Assembly: GCA_963974345.1 (NCBI GenBank)
Contig: CAXBBW010000002.1
Span: 248,001 to 312,000 of the forward strand
Origin: RHLJ01 sp963974345
GTDB lineage: Bacteria; Bacteroidota; Rhodothermia; Balneolales; Balneolaceae
Length of the DNA stretch: 64,000 nt
Direction of reading: 5' to 3'
The position numbers and the translations under genes are program-made. Shown in pieces: positions 1 to 8,428 of this stretch (positions within the stretch are counted from its first letter, which is position 1; the number at the start of each line of letters is the position of its first letter). Below the pieces are notes generated by a model. That model was given only the letters and a program-made list of their open reading frames with translations. It was not told where the DNA came from and did no database searches.

Positions 1-185
1 TATATATTAAAAATATTTGGATGATGTCCAAACCCTTCTGCCTCAAAGCCAACCCTAACAATAAAAGCCAGTGCTTCTTTAAAATTTTTGAACTCATATT
101 TTTTCCGGATTTTATCATCATCAAAAGACCAGCCCGACAATCCTTTCAATTCTCTTTTTATTTCTTGTTCGCTTAATTGCTGCAT
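1..185 (-). CDS. 4a-hydroxytetrahydrobiopterin dehydratase (pterin-4a-carbinolamine dehydratase), 5' part only
   Basis: The reverse strand from the ATG at 183-185 reads an open frame to the window edge (about 61 codons). It starts MQQLSEQEI and contains a GWSF segment, a basic KIRKKYEFKNF strand, an EALAFI helix and the EGFGHHPNI segment. That order is the hallmark of the DCoH/PhhB fold, in which the paired histidines act in dehydrating 4a-hydroxytetrahydrobiopterin to quinonoid dihydrobiopterin. Family members are about 95-110 residues, so roughly the last 40 residues lie outside the window. The gene diverges from the transporter at 358. A phenylalanine hydroxylase partner is not visible here. 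The family call is firm from the motif; its physiological role in this organism is inference. Confidence 0.88.
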   Translation of the reverse strand, partial: MQQLSEQEIKRELKGLSGWSFDDDKIRKKYEFKNFKEALAFIVRVGFEAEGFGHHPNIFNI

Positions 186-357
186 AATTTCTTTTTTTAT
201 TTTGATATTTACCTAATAAACGAATCCTATATTATTTCCATTCATTAATGACGAAACACATTTAAATATTTCCTCTTTACAATCTTTTAACAGACTTTTT
301 TACTAAATATGTATTTCCTTTTTTTGAAACGATATTTCTTCTTTTATTTTCCAAGTA

Positions 358-1830
358 ATGAATTACCGAACTAATAATGCCCATTTAGTGAAACTAAGCT
401 CCCTTTTTCGGAAAACTAAATTCTTTTTAGCGCCCATAGTTGTATTTCTACTCTCAGAAATCGCCACCGCAGCTGAATCTAGTGCTTCGTATGGGATTGA
501 TGGAAGTAACTTAGGGTTACTCTGGGCTCTTCCATTTGCAGGCATTCTTTTATCTATTGCCTTGTTCCCTCTATTTGCGGAAGATTGGTGGCATCATAAC
601 TTCGGAAAAGTTTCTGCAGCTTGGGCAGCATCCCTTGTTATCCCACTAATTTTTAGCTTTGGTTTTGAAGCAGCACTTTATGAAGTGCTTCATGCCTATT
701 TACTCGAGTACATTCCCTTCATCGTTTTACTTTTAGCACTGTTTACCGTTTCTGGTGGGATCAGAATAAAAGGGTATTTGAAAGGTACTCCAGAAGTAAA
801 TACAGCTATACTCTTAATTGGAACTATACTTGCTAGCTGGATGGGTACAACTGGAGCGGCAATGCTTTTAATCCGTCCTATTCTTAGAGCTAATGAATGG
901 AGAAGCACTAAAAAACATATTGTAATTTTCTTCATTTTTTTGGTAGCTAATGTTGGTGGGTCTTTAACTCCACTTGGTGATCCTCCACTTTTCTTAGGGT
1001 TCTTACAAGGAGTTGATTTTTTCTGGACAACTTCCCATTTATTTTGGGAAATGACCTTTGTAGCAGTCGTACTACTTGTAATTTATTATTTCTGGGATAG
1101 ACATTTATACAATAAAGAAACTAATACCGCTCCAAAAGATGATGGAACTGAACCATTAGGTATCGAAGGAAGTCAAAATATGATATTGATTTTGGCAGTT
1201 GTTGGGGCAGTACTTTTCTCTGGGCTTGTACATCTTGGTGAATTAACAATATTTCATGTTCACGTTAATATAGAAAATCTGGTTAGGGATGGAGCTCTAC
1301 TTTTGATTACATGGATTAGCTGGAAAATAACTTCAAAAGCTAGCCGTGCTGCTAATGGGTTTAACTGGTTTCCTATCCAAGAAGTTGGAAAGTTATTCGC
1401 AGGGATTTTCATCACTATTATAACTCCAATTGCAATGCTTAAAGCTGCAAATAATGGTGAAGGAGCACTTCAATTTGTAAATAATGCAGTATTTGATCAA
1501 TCTGGCGACCCTATTAACTACATGTTTTTCTGGATTACAGGTTTACTCTCAGCATTCTTAGACAATGCCCCAACCTATTTAGTTTTCTTTAATGCAGCTG
1601 GTGGAGATGCACAGCTATTAATGAACGAAATGAGTCACACTCTTATGGCTATTTCTACTGGTGCTGTTTTCTTTGGAGCTCTTACCTATATTGGGAACGC
1701 TCCAAATTTTATGGTAAAATCTATAGCAGAACAAAATGGAGTAAAAATGCCCAGTTTTGGTGCATATCTTATTTGGTCGGTAAGTATATTGGTACCGATT
1801 TATTTACTGGTTACATTTCTATTTATTTAA
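358..1830 (+). CDS. NhaD/CitMHS-like sodium:proton antiporter or organic anion transporter
   Basis: A 490-residue polytopic membrane protein of the ion transporter superfamily (CitMHS/ArsB/NhaD-like). After a hydrophobic leader ending near ATAAES it has about a dozen membrane segments. The conserved core includes MGTTGAAMLLIRPI (around residue 162) and GGSLTPLGDPPLFLG (around 200), the re-entrant hairpin type motif of this superfamily; a second half repeat carries LDNAPTYLVFFNAA (around 400) and TYIGNAPNFM (around 443). Bacteroidota homologues are usually annotated as sodium:proton antiporters, but the substrate cannot be read from the sequence. The start at 358 gives the leader helix; no strong ribosome binding site is seen. 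An Omp85-like gene follows after 18 bases, suggesting co-transcription. Confidence 0.8.
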   Translation: MNYRTNNAHLVKLSSLFRKTKFFLAPIVVFLLSEIATAAESSASYGIDGSNLGLLWALPFAGILLSIALFPLFAEDWWHHNFGKVSAAWAASLVIPLIFSFGFEAALYEVLHAYLLEYIPFIVLLLALFTVSGGIRIKGYLKGTPEVNTAILLIGTILASWMGTTGAAMLLIRPILRANEWRSTKKHIVIFFIFLVANVGGSLTPLGDPPLFLGFLQGVDFFWTTSHLFWEMTFVAVVLLVIYYFWDRHLYNKETNTAPKDDGTEPLGIEGSQNMILILAVVGAVLFSGLVHLGELTIFHVHVNIENLVRDGALLLITWISWKITSKASRAANGFNWFPIQEVGKLFAGIFITIITPIAMLKAANNGEGALQFVNNAVFDQSGDPINYMFFWITGLLSAFLDNAPTYLVFFNAAGGDAQLLMNEMSHTLMAISTGAVFFGALTYIGNAPNFMVKSIAEQNGVKMPSFGAYLIWSVSILVPIYLLVTFLFI

Positions 1831-1848
1831 CTTCATTTTATACCCCTT

Positions 1849-2994
1849 TTGCTAAAAAAAGGAATTTTAACTTTTTGTTTACTTCTGCTTACTCTACAGT
1901 TTGGATCGGCACAAACAGTAGCAAGCTCGGACTCTATTAAGTACGCATTTCTACCTGCATTAGCTTTTAATAGTGACTTAGGTTTTATTTTTGGAGGTAT
2001 TGGTAATCGATATGATTATAGAGATGGGGCCAAACCTTTCTATTCTTACACAAATATTTCTGGTATTTTTTCGACAAGAGGACTCGCTTCATTTGAAGTT
2101 TCCATGGATAAGCCAAAAGTATTTGAAACTAATATTAGATTAACTTCGAATATTTATGCTTCAAAGTTTTTACAGGATTCATATTTCGGCTTAAGAAATT
2201 ATCAGAAGATTAATTCTATTCCTGAAAATTTACCTCAATTTTATGAGTTTCAATCTTTTTCATTGGGATTTAATGGAACACTTAGATTTCCATTATTTGT
2301 AGATTCTAAATTAAACCAACTTGATGTACTAGCTATTTTAAACTTTGATTATGAAACCCCAATTGATAATGGTTCAGAGCGATTAATTTCATTTGAAAAA
2401 CCCCTTGGTTTTGAAGGAGGAAGAACATTTATGATAGGTTCGGGTTTAATTTGGGAAGCTAGAAATAGTGAATTTAACCCAACAAAAGGTGTTTACACCG
2501 AAACATCTGTAGAGCTTGGTAATAAAGTATGGGGTAGTTCATTTAATACGTTGGTTTTAAAACATGATATGAGACATTACCTTACTTTTACAATTATCAA
2601 GGACATCACTTTCGCAAATCGGTTTTATTTAAAACATACTTCGGGAACAGTACCTTATTGGAAACTCTCGTATGCCGGAGATGCAGAGACTCTTCGCGGA
2701 TATCCTGCAAAGCGATTTTTAGATGACAATGTTTTTATTCTGAATAATGAACTAAGGACATGGCTATTCGATTTCCCCTCTGTAAGCACAAAATTGGGCG
2801 GAACTATTTTTGCTGATGTAGGCAGAACTTTTAGTAATGATACTCCCTTTGATGCAATAACTAGCGGCCTAAAATATACTTATGGTTTTGGAGCCACCAC
2901 TTCAGTATTCACTCCTGATTTCATCATTAGTGCAGATATTGGCTTTTCAGATGAAGATACAGGAGTCTATATCAATATTGGATATATGTTTTAG
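1849..2994 (+). CDS. Omp85/BamA-TamA superfamily outer membrane beta-barrel protein without POTRA domains
   Basis: A 381-residue exported protein that starts with TTG at 1849 and has a clear signal peptide ending at GSAQ (about residue 22). The rest alternates short amphipathic strands and turns. Around residues 275-325 it carries a segment with AGDAETLRGYPAKRF and then IFADVGRTF, which matches the conserved end of the D15/Omp85 barrel (the LRGY motif that contacts the barrel interior). The C-terminus ends in an aromatic strand, IGYMF. There is no room for POTRA repeats, so it is a barrel-only member, not BamA itself. It lies 18 bases behind the transporter gene and probably shares its transcript. 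The specific substrate is unknown. Confidence 0.72.
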   Translation: MLKKGILTFCLLLLTLQFGSAQTVASSDSIKYAFLPALAFNSDLGFIFGGIGNRYDYRDGAKPFYSYTNISGIFSTRGLASFEVSMDKPKVFETNIRLTSNIYASKFLQDSYFGLRNYQKINSIPENLPQFYEFQSFSLGFNGTLRFPLFVDSKLNQLDVLAILNFDYETPIDNGSERLISFEKPLGFEGGRTFMIGSGLIWEARNSEFNPTKGVYTETSVELGNKVWGSSFNTLVLKHDMRHYLTFTIIKDITFANRFYLKHTSGTVPYWKLSYAGDAETLRGYPAKRFLDDNVFILNNELRTWLFDFPSVSTKLGGTIFADVGRTFSNDTPFDAITSGLKYTYGFGATTSVFTPDFIISADIGFSDEDTGVYINIGYMF

Positions 2995-3027
2995 AATTGC
3001 TTTAGTTAGTGAAAACTGAACTAGTTT

Positions 3028-3834
3028 TTATATTAAGAAATATGCTAATCCTCCAGCGCCTACTAACCAGCAGTAATACGCAAAATAATGAAACCCTTTT
3101 TTCTTCAGGATTATGATGAGATACTTTAGAGCATAGTATCCAGAAATAAAAGAAGTTAGAAATCCAACAATCAAACTCATTGCTTGTGCATCGCTCATTC
3201 CACTCTCAAGCATTTCTTTAATTTGCAGTAACATAGCTCCACCAATTACTGGAATAACCATTAGAAAAGAAAAATTTGCTGCATCTTCCCTTTTAATTCC
3301 TAAATAAAGCGCTGTTGAAATTGTAGACCCAGATCTACTTATACCCGGTATCATTGCAAAAGCTTGAGCAAGACCTATCAAAAAACTCTTTCCTAAAGTA
3401 ACTTTACCCACAGGCGCCTTTGCAAACTTTGTCATATATAGAATAAACCCTGTTACAATCAACATTCCTGAAACTAATACTGGGGTCATAAAAATTTCTT
3501 CCACATAATCTTTGAGTGTAAAACCAATAATGAAGGCAGGAATCATACTCACCAAAATAAATAGTATAGTTCGAACATCTGGATCATCTTTTTTAGTTGA
3601 TGGTGAAGCTAGAAACCCAAAACCCGCTTTTAGAAGGTTTGCCAATTCTGATTTGTAATAAATAATGATACTGCAAAGTGTCCCAAAGTGAACTACTACT
3701 TCAAATGTAATGCCTACTTCTGTATCAGCACCTAAAAAATATCTCCCTAATGCTAGGTGACCTGAACTACTAATAGGTAAGAACTCTGTTAAGCCTTGAA
3801 TTAATCCCAATAAAAAAGATTGTAAAATGTCCAT
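3028..3834 (-). CDS. uppP: Undecaprenyl-diphosphatase UppP (BacA family)
   Basis: A 268-residue integral membrane phosphatase that hydrolyses undecaprenyl diphosphate to the monophosphate carrier used for peptidoglycan and surface polysaccharides. The first signature GLTEFLPISSSGH lies at residues 14-26, including the catalytic glutamate, and the second, PGISRSGSTI, lies at about 163-172. Seven to eight hydrophobic segments and the total length fit the BacA family. The ATG start at 3834 places the first motif at the usual distance. It is convergent with the Omp85 gene and divergent from the MoxR gene at 3929. Loss would be expected to raise bacitracin sensitivity, which is family knowledge and not read from the sequence. 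Confidence 0.95.
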   Translation of the reverse strand: MDILQSFLLGLIQGLTEFLPISSSGHLALGRYFLGADTEVGITFEVVVHFGTLCSIIIYYKSELANLLKAGFGFLASPSTKKDDPDVRTILFILVSMIPAFIIGFTLKDYVEEIFMTPVLVSGMLIVTGFILYMTKFAKAPVGKVTLGKSFLIGLAQAFAMIPGISRSGSTISTALYLGIKREDAANFSFLMVIPVIGGAMLLQIKEMLESGMSDAQAMSLIVGFLTSFISGYYALKYLIIILKKKGFHYFAYYCWLVGAGGLAYFLI

Positions 3835-3854
3835 ATGATAAAATAACCAAGTAT

Positions 3855-3862
3855 TATATTTG
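3855..3862 (+). promoter_or_regulatory. Candidate Bacteroidota-type -7 element (TATATTTG) before the MoxR gene
   Basis: TATATTTG matches the TAnnTTTG -7 consensus of the Bacteroidota housekeeping sigma factor and lies 67 bases before the moxR-type start codon, in the divergent gap to uppP. No TTTG is seen at the expected -33 spacing, so the call is weak. Confidence 0.3.
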
Positions 3863-3928
3863 ACGATAATTTAGAAGAATCGGAAATTACGGATATCATC
3901 TTCAAATACTAACATCGAATTTTAAAAA

Positions 3929-4930
3929 ATGACTAAACAAACAATAGATATGGAAGCGTTGACTGTTAAAATTGAAAAAAGCAGTGCTTTTATCGAAGAC
4001 GTAAGAAAAGAGTTAGACAAAGTTATAATTGGACAATCGTATATGATTGACCGATTACTTGTAGGCTTACTCACAGGAGGCCATGTATTACTTGAAGGTG
4101 TTCCTGGGCTAGCTAAGACATTAACGGTTTCTTCACTCGCAACGGTTATTAATACAGCGTTTCAAAGAATTCAATTTACTCCCGATTTACTCCCAGCCGA
4201 TTTAATCGGTACTTTGATTTACAATCAGAAAGAAGGAGATTTCTTCGTTAAAAAAGGACCAATTTTTTCTAACATCATTCTTGCTGATGAAATAAACCGT
4301 TCTCCAGCTAAAGTACAAAGTGCACTTCTTGAAGCTATGCAGGAAAAGCAGGTTACCATAGGTGAAACCACCTTCAAACTTGAAGAGCCATTCCTTGTTC
4401 TAGCAACTCAAAACCCAGTAGAACAAGAAGGTACTTATCCTCTCCCAGAAGCACAGGTTGATCGATTTATGCTCAAATTAAAAATCGACTACCCTACAGA
4501 ATCAGAGGAACTTGAGATTATGAGAAGGATGGCAAAAACAGGAGCTAAAACTGATCTTTCACATGTAGTTGATCCAAAGACAATTTTAGAAGCTAGAAGC
4601 GTAGTGAATGAAATCTATATGGATGAAAAGGTTGAAAAATATATTGTCGATTTAGTTTTCGCCACAAGAAAACCTTCGAATTACGGGTTAGATGATCTTA
4701 CTGATCTTATTGGATTTGGTGCCTCTCCAAGGGCAACTATAAATCTCAATCTAGCTTCCAGAGCCCAAGCATTTATGGAACACCGTGCATATGTTACCCC
4801 TGAGGATGTTAGAGTTATTGCAATGGATGTTTTGAGGCATAGAATTATCCCTACTTTTGAGGCTGAAGCGGAAGATATTTCTTCGGAAGATATTGTAGAA
4901 AAAATCATGTCAACCGTTCAAGTTCCATAG
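3929..4930 (+). CDS. MoxR family AAA+ ATPase (first of two in the window)
   Basis: A 333-residue MoxR-type AAA+ ATPase. Walker A GVPGLAKT is at residues 57-64, Walker B ILADEINR near 117-124, and the sensor-1 segment LATQNPVEQEGTYPLPEAQ near 160-178; the C-terminal lid follows. MoxR proteins are thought to act as chaperones that mature or assemble protein complexes, normally with a DUF58 and VWA partner encoded next to them. Here no such partner is adjacent: the next gene encodes an 82-residue basic protein. A second MoxR at 25845 does sit with DUF58. The ATG at 3929 gives the usual N-terminal helix before the IIGQ motif. Function beyond ATPase is unknown. Confidence 0.9.
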   Translation: MTKQTIDMEALTVKIEKSSAFIEDVRKELDKVIIGQSYMIDRLLVGLLTGGHVLLEGVPGLAKTLTVSSLATVINTAFQRIQFTPDLLPADLIGTLIYNQKEGDFFVKKGPIFSNIILADEINRSPAKVQSALLEAMQEKQVTIGETTFKLEEPFLVLATQNPVEQEGTYPLPEAQVDRFMLKLKIDYPTESEELEIMRRMAKTGAKTDLSHVVDPKTILEARSVVNEIYMDEKVEKYIVDLVFATRKPSNYGLDDLTDLIGFGASPRATINLNLASRAQAFMEHRAYVTPEDVRVIAMDVLRHRIIPTFEAEAEDISSEDIVEKIMSTVQVP

Positions 4931-5006
4931 TTTTTTTACGTATTGTTTTCTTAAATATTATTTCATTATTTATCTTAGTACTGGTATCAATTAAGTTCAT
5001 AAAATA

Positions 5007-5255
5007 ATGAAGATAAAAATGGTTCCTCGGGATGACATTTCGAGTTCCAGGAAAAAGAGTTCTAAATACGCTCCACTGCTTGATGCTTTAGTAAGATTAA
5101 AGGCAGGAGGAGATGCAATTCAAGTTAAATACGCTAACGAAAAAGAGCTGAGCTCTGCACGTAATGTAGTGTATGCTTTTAATAGAGAGACAAACAAGAA
5201 AGTTAAAAGCCGAAAAGATTCTGTTAATAAATCCGTCTTTTTCTATTTGAAATAA
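5007..5255 (+). CDS. Small basic protein of unknown function (82 aa)
   Basis: An 82-residue ORF preceded by a 76-base gap after the MoxR gene and followed at once by a strong terminator, so it behaves like a real last gene of a transcription unit. It is rich in lysine and arginine (segments SSRKKSSK and NKKVKSRKDS), has no cysteine, signal peptide or membrane segment, and reads as a mixed alpha/beta domain: a helix DALVRLKAGGD, then a strand IQVKYA, another helix around SARNVVYAF, and a final strand VFFYL. I do not recognise the family. The charge suggests nucleic-acid or ribosome association, which is a guess. Confidence 0.6.
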   Translation: MKIKMVPRDDISSSRKKSSKYAPLLDALVRLKAGGDAIQVKYANEKELSSARNVVYAFNRETNKKVKSRKDSVNKSVFFYLK

Positions 5256-5257
5256 AA

Positions 5258-5287
5258 AAACCCATCTCGATTTCTCGAAATGGGTTT
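5258..5287. terminator. Bidirectional rho-independent terminator between the small basic protein gene and rpsA
   Basis: An inverted repeat with arms AAACCCATCTCGA and TCGAAATGGGTTT closes a 12-pair stem with one mismatch and a TTTC loop. It is flanked by an A-run on the left (5254-5260) and a T-run on the right (5291-5296), so it can terminate the plus-strand gene ending at 5255 and the convergent rpsA ending at 5314. Confidence 0.85.
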
Positions 5288-5313
5288 CAATTTTTTATAG
5301 AGTATGTTAATTC

Positions 5314-7314
5314 TTACTCTTCGTCGTCAGCTTCTGGTTTCTTATCAGCTTTAGCTTTCTTCGTCGCTTTTTTGGATTTAGCTTCTGCCTCTGCTTTTTC
5401 TTCAGCTTCCATTTTTTCTTTCAAAGCACCAAGTCCAGACATTTCACCTAACGTAGGTGCGCCTGTTTCCATATTGGCTTTTTCGTCAGCTTCTTTCTTA
5501 GCTGTTTTAGCTTTTTTCTTATCTGAATCTAATTGGCTTAAATCAATAGATTTTCCAGCTTCATCAAATTTGAAAATAAAAGCTTCTACTTTCATGCCTT
5601 CTTTAAATTCAGGCTCTACAGCTTTTGTAAGATTTAGAAATGCATCAACACCAAGAGGGAGTTTAACAAAAGCACCTCGATCGGTAACTTTTACAACTTC
5701 ACCTTCAACAGATGTTCCCGGAGTGTACTCACGTGCATATTGCTCCCAAGGATTCTCAAGAACTTGCTTATGACCAAGAGTGATACGACGATTGTCGAAA
5801 TCAACACCAAGAATAACCACATCGATTTCCTGATCTTTGGATACTACTTCGTTTGGATGCTCAACTTTATCTTCCCAGCTAAGGTCAGAAACGTGAATCA
5901 ATCCATCAATACCTGGCTCTAGTTCAACAAACACACCAAAATTGGTTAGGTTGCGAACAATACCTTTGTGTTTAGAACCAATTGGGAATCTCTCAAGGAT
6001 ATCAGCCCATGGATCTTTAGTTAGTTGTTTTACACCAAGAGAAATTTTCTTCTCATCTTCGTTAATGTTCAATACAATACATTCTACTACATCGTCTTTC
6101 TCAACTAATTGAGATGGATGTTTAATGTGCTGAGTCCAAGACATTTCAGAAATGTGAATAAGACCTTCAACACCTTTTTCAAGCTCGATAAACGCACCGT
6201 AATCAGCAATAGAAACTACACGTCCTTGTACTTTCATGCTTTCTGGGTATTTAGACTGAATGTCTTCCCACGGATGTGGTTGTAGTTGCTTAAGACCAAG
6301 AGAAACACGTTTGCTACGCTCATCAAAATCGATAACAGCTACGTTTAAGCGTTGATCCAATTGAACGATTTCGTTTGGATTGTCAACACGTCCCCAAGAA
6401 AGATCCGTAATGTGAAGAAGTCCATCAACACCACCAAGATCGATAAACACACCGAAATCAGTAATATTTTTAACTGCACCTTCAAGAACCTGACCAGATT
6501 CGATGGTATCAAGAATTTGTTCTCTTTGCTCTTCAAGATCAGACTCGATAAGAGCTCTGTGAGAAACAACAACATTTTCTGCAGCCATGTTTAATTTAAC
6601 AACAGCGAATTCCATGGTTTTGTTAACATATGCATCAAAATCACGAACGGGTCTAACATCGATTTGAGAGCCTGGTAAGAACGCGTCGATTCCAAATAGA
6701 TCGACAACCATACCACCTTTAATTCTACGCTTGATAAGACCTTCAACAACTTCTTGAGTTTCATGAGCTTTCTCAATTTTTTCCCAAGCAATTAGAATAT
6801 CAGCTTTTCTTCTTGAAAGAATAAGCTGGCCATCTTTGTCTTCAACGCGATCAAGGAAAACCTCAACTTCATCACCAGCGGCCATGCTTTCAAGTACCTT
6901 GTTCGAAAATTCGTTAACAGCTATGATACCTTCAGATTTAAATCCGATATCAATTACCACGTATTTTTCATCAATAGAAACAACACGTCCTATTACAATC
7001 TCTTTCTCTTCAATTTCATTAAGGGTATTTTCATACATACCCATAAGCTCGTTGTATTCATCAGCTGTGTACTCATCAGATGGGCTAGCCAATTGGTCGA
7101 AAGTATATACTTCACCTTCAACTTCTCCACTAAAAACGTGGGTTAGAGCTTCTTCAGTTTCACTAATAGCTTGTTCTTCAACAACTTCTTCAGTTGTTTC
7201 TGCTGTTTCTTCTACTTCAGCTGTTTCAGTTTCTTCAGGAGATGTTTCTTCTACAACTTCCTCAGTTGCAACTTCTTCCTGTTCAGTTTGTTCGTTTTTT
7301 AAGTCTTCTGACAT
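5314..7314 (-). CDS. rpsA: 30S ribosomal protein S1 with acidic N-terminal extension
   Basis: A 666-residue protein containing six S1 (OB-fold) repeats between about residues 100 and 600. Repeats 3 to 5 carry the canonical signatures (for example ITDFGVFIDLGGVDGLLHIT and VSIADYGAFIELEKGVEGLI). S1 binds mRNA and docks structured or leader-poor messages on the small ribosomal subunit, which fits the weak Shine-Dalgarno sites seen throughout the window. The first 75 or so residues are an acidic, Glu/Thr/Val-rich extension, and the last 60 are Lys/Glu/Ala-rich and probably disordered. It lies 69 bases downstream of cmk, the widely conserved cmk-rpsA order. Ends at a shared terminator. Confidence 0.96.
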   Translation of the reverse strand: MSEDLKNEQTEQEEVATEEVVEETSPEETETAEVEETAETTEEVVEEQAISETEEALTHVFSGEVEGEVYTFDQLASPSDEYTADEYNELMGMYENTLNEIEEKEIVIGRVVSIDEKYVVIDIGFKSEGIIAVNEFSNKVLESMAAGDEVEVFLDRVEDKDGQLILSRRKADILIAWEKIEKAHETQEVVEGLIKRRIKGGMVVDLFGIDAFLPGSQIDVRPVRDFDAYVNKTMEFAVVKLNMAAENVVVSHRALIESDLEEQREQILDTIESGQVLEGAVKNITDFGVFIDLGGVDGLLHITDLSWGRVDNPNEIVQLDQRLNVAVIDFDERSKRVSLGLKQLQPHPWEDIQSKYPESMKVQGRVVSIADYGAFIELEKGVEGLIHISEMSWTQHIKHPSQLVEKDDVVECIVLNINEDEKKISLGVKQLTKDPWADILERFPIGSKHKGIVRNLTNFGVFVELEPGIDGLIHVSDLSWEDKVEHPNEVVSKDQEIDVVILGVDFDNRRITLGHKQVLENPWEQYAREYTPGTSVEGEVVKVTDRGAFVKLPLGVDAFLNLTKAVEPEFKEGMKVEAFIFKFDEAGKSIDLSQLDSDKKKAKTAKKEADEKANMETGAPTLGEMSGLGALKEKMEAEEKAEAEAKSKKATKKAKADKKPEADDEE

Positions 7315-7383
7315 TATAAATATGTGTTATAAGTTGTACCTCATAACCGACTTTCGATTATGGGATAGGGTTAATATTTCAAG

Positions 7384-8040
7384 TTATGAAGCGATCAAGG
7401 GTTTTACCTGATCACAAATAATTGACACTTGTTGCTCAAAATTGAGAGCGGAAGTATCAACTTCAATGGCGTCATCCGCTTTCTTTAACGGATCTGCACT
7501 TCTGGTTGAATCGATCTCATCTCGCTCTGAAATGTTATCCATTACTTCTTCTAAAGTAGCTGAACTTCCTTTATTTTGAAGCTCAACAAGTCTGCGCTTA
7601 GCTCTAGTTTTTAAATCTGCAACCATGAAAAATTTCAAAGCGGCATTTGGAAAAACAGCAGTTCCTAAGTCACGACCATCTGCAACAAATACACCTTGCT
7701 TTACAGCTTGATGCATTAGCACATTTATAAAAGAACGCACGGAAGACATTGATGCAACTTCACTTACAGCTTGAGAAACTTCCATAGTTCGTATTTCTTC
7801 AGACACATTAGTGTTATTTAAAAACACATGGAATTTTTTCTCTTTGAAGTGAAACGAGATCTTATTTTCTTTCAGGAGTTCAAAGAACAATTCTTTATTC
7901 TTTTCTGCCTTTAAATAAATTAATGTTGCCACACGGTACAATGCCCCGGAGTCCAAAAACTGGATTCCTAGTCGCTCGGCTACTGCACGAGCTGTTGAAC
8001 TTTTTCCCGATCCTGCGGGGCCATCAATTACTACTATCAT
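7384..8040 (-). CDS. cmk: Cytidylate kinase
   Basis: A 218-residue nucleoside monophosphate kinase that phosphorylates CMP and dCMP with ATP. The P-loop GPAGSGKSSTA is at residues 7-17; the DGRDLGTAVFP motif near residue 121 and the RAKRR lid arginines near 143 are diagnostic of bacterial Cmk. Length is standard. It begins with ATG at 8038-8040 and is followed by rpsA, a conserved pair in which both genes are commonly co-transcribed. It diverges from rpsT, with 127 bases between the start codons. Confidence 0.96.
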   Translation of the reverse strand: MIVVIDGPAGSGKSSTARAVAERLGIQFLDSGALYRVATLIYLKAEKNKELFFELLKENKISFHFKEKKFHVFLNNTNVSEEIRTMEVSQAVSEVASMSSVRSFINVLMHQAVKQGVFVADGRDLGTAVFPNAALKFFMVADLKTRAKRRLVELQNKGSSATLEEVMDNISERDEIDSTRSADPLKKADDAIEVDTSALNFEQQVSIICDQVKPLIAS

Positions 8041-8145
8041 AACAGAACAGTTAAATTAAGTTTATTCCTTTAATTATTCAATCATTTCTTGTTTAAGATT
8101 TATGGAACCCTTAATTTTGAGGTCTTCGAAAGAATTTGATAAATG

Positions 8146-8151
8146 TATAAT
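8146..8151 (+). promoter_or_regulatory. TATAAT-like hexamer before rpsT
   Basis: A perfect TATAAT lies 17 bases before the rpsT start codon in the gap divergent from cmk. No well-spaced -35 partner was found, so this may be chance in AT-rich DNA. Confidence 0.2.
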
Positions 8152-8167
8152 CGACTGTTAAAAATTC

Positions 8168-8419
8168 ATGGCACGTAATAAATCTGCAATTAAGCGTACT
8201 CGTCAGAACGAAAAGAAAAATGAGCACAACAAAGACAGGCGCTCAAAAATGAAAACTTTAATAAAAAAAGTTTTTAATTCTACTGATAAGGCAAAAGCTG
8301 AAACTGCTTTAAAAGAAGCTACTTCTTTTATTGATAGAATGAGCGTTAAAGGAGTGGTACACAAAAATACTGCTGCAAGAAAAAAAGCTCAGCTCACAAA
8401 GTTTGTAAACAACTTATAA
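8168..8419 (+). CDS. rpsT: 30S ribosomal protein S20
   Basis: An 83-residue basic primary-binding protein of the small subunit. It begins MARNKSAIKRTRQNEKK and keeps the S20 pattern: a lysine-rich first helix, the RSKMKTLIKKVF segment, and a C-terminal helix with KGVVHKNTAARKKAQLTK. The length is typical. It is followed after only nine bases by the phosphoglycerate mutase gene, so the two are likely co-transcribed, an unusual pairing of ribosomal and glycolytic functions whose conservation would need checking. Confidence 0.96.
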   Translation: MARNKSAIKRTRQNEKKNEHNKDRRSKMKTLIKKVFNSTDKAKAETALKEATSFIDRMSVKGVVHKNTAARKKAQLTKFVNNL

Positions 8420-8428
8420 TTAAACATC

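Noticed and set aside
3001..3035. Terminator between the Omp85 gene and uppP
   Set aside because: Short imperfect pairings around AACTAG with a weak T-run; not good enough to list.
6836..7411. A 191-codon open frame on the plus strand
   Set aside because: It lies opposite rpsA, is serine/threonine-rich and low in complexity (SSTTSSV patterns), and is only a mirror of the acidic S1 leader.
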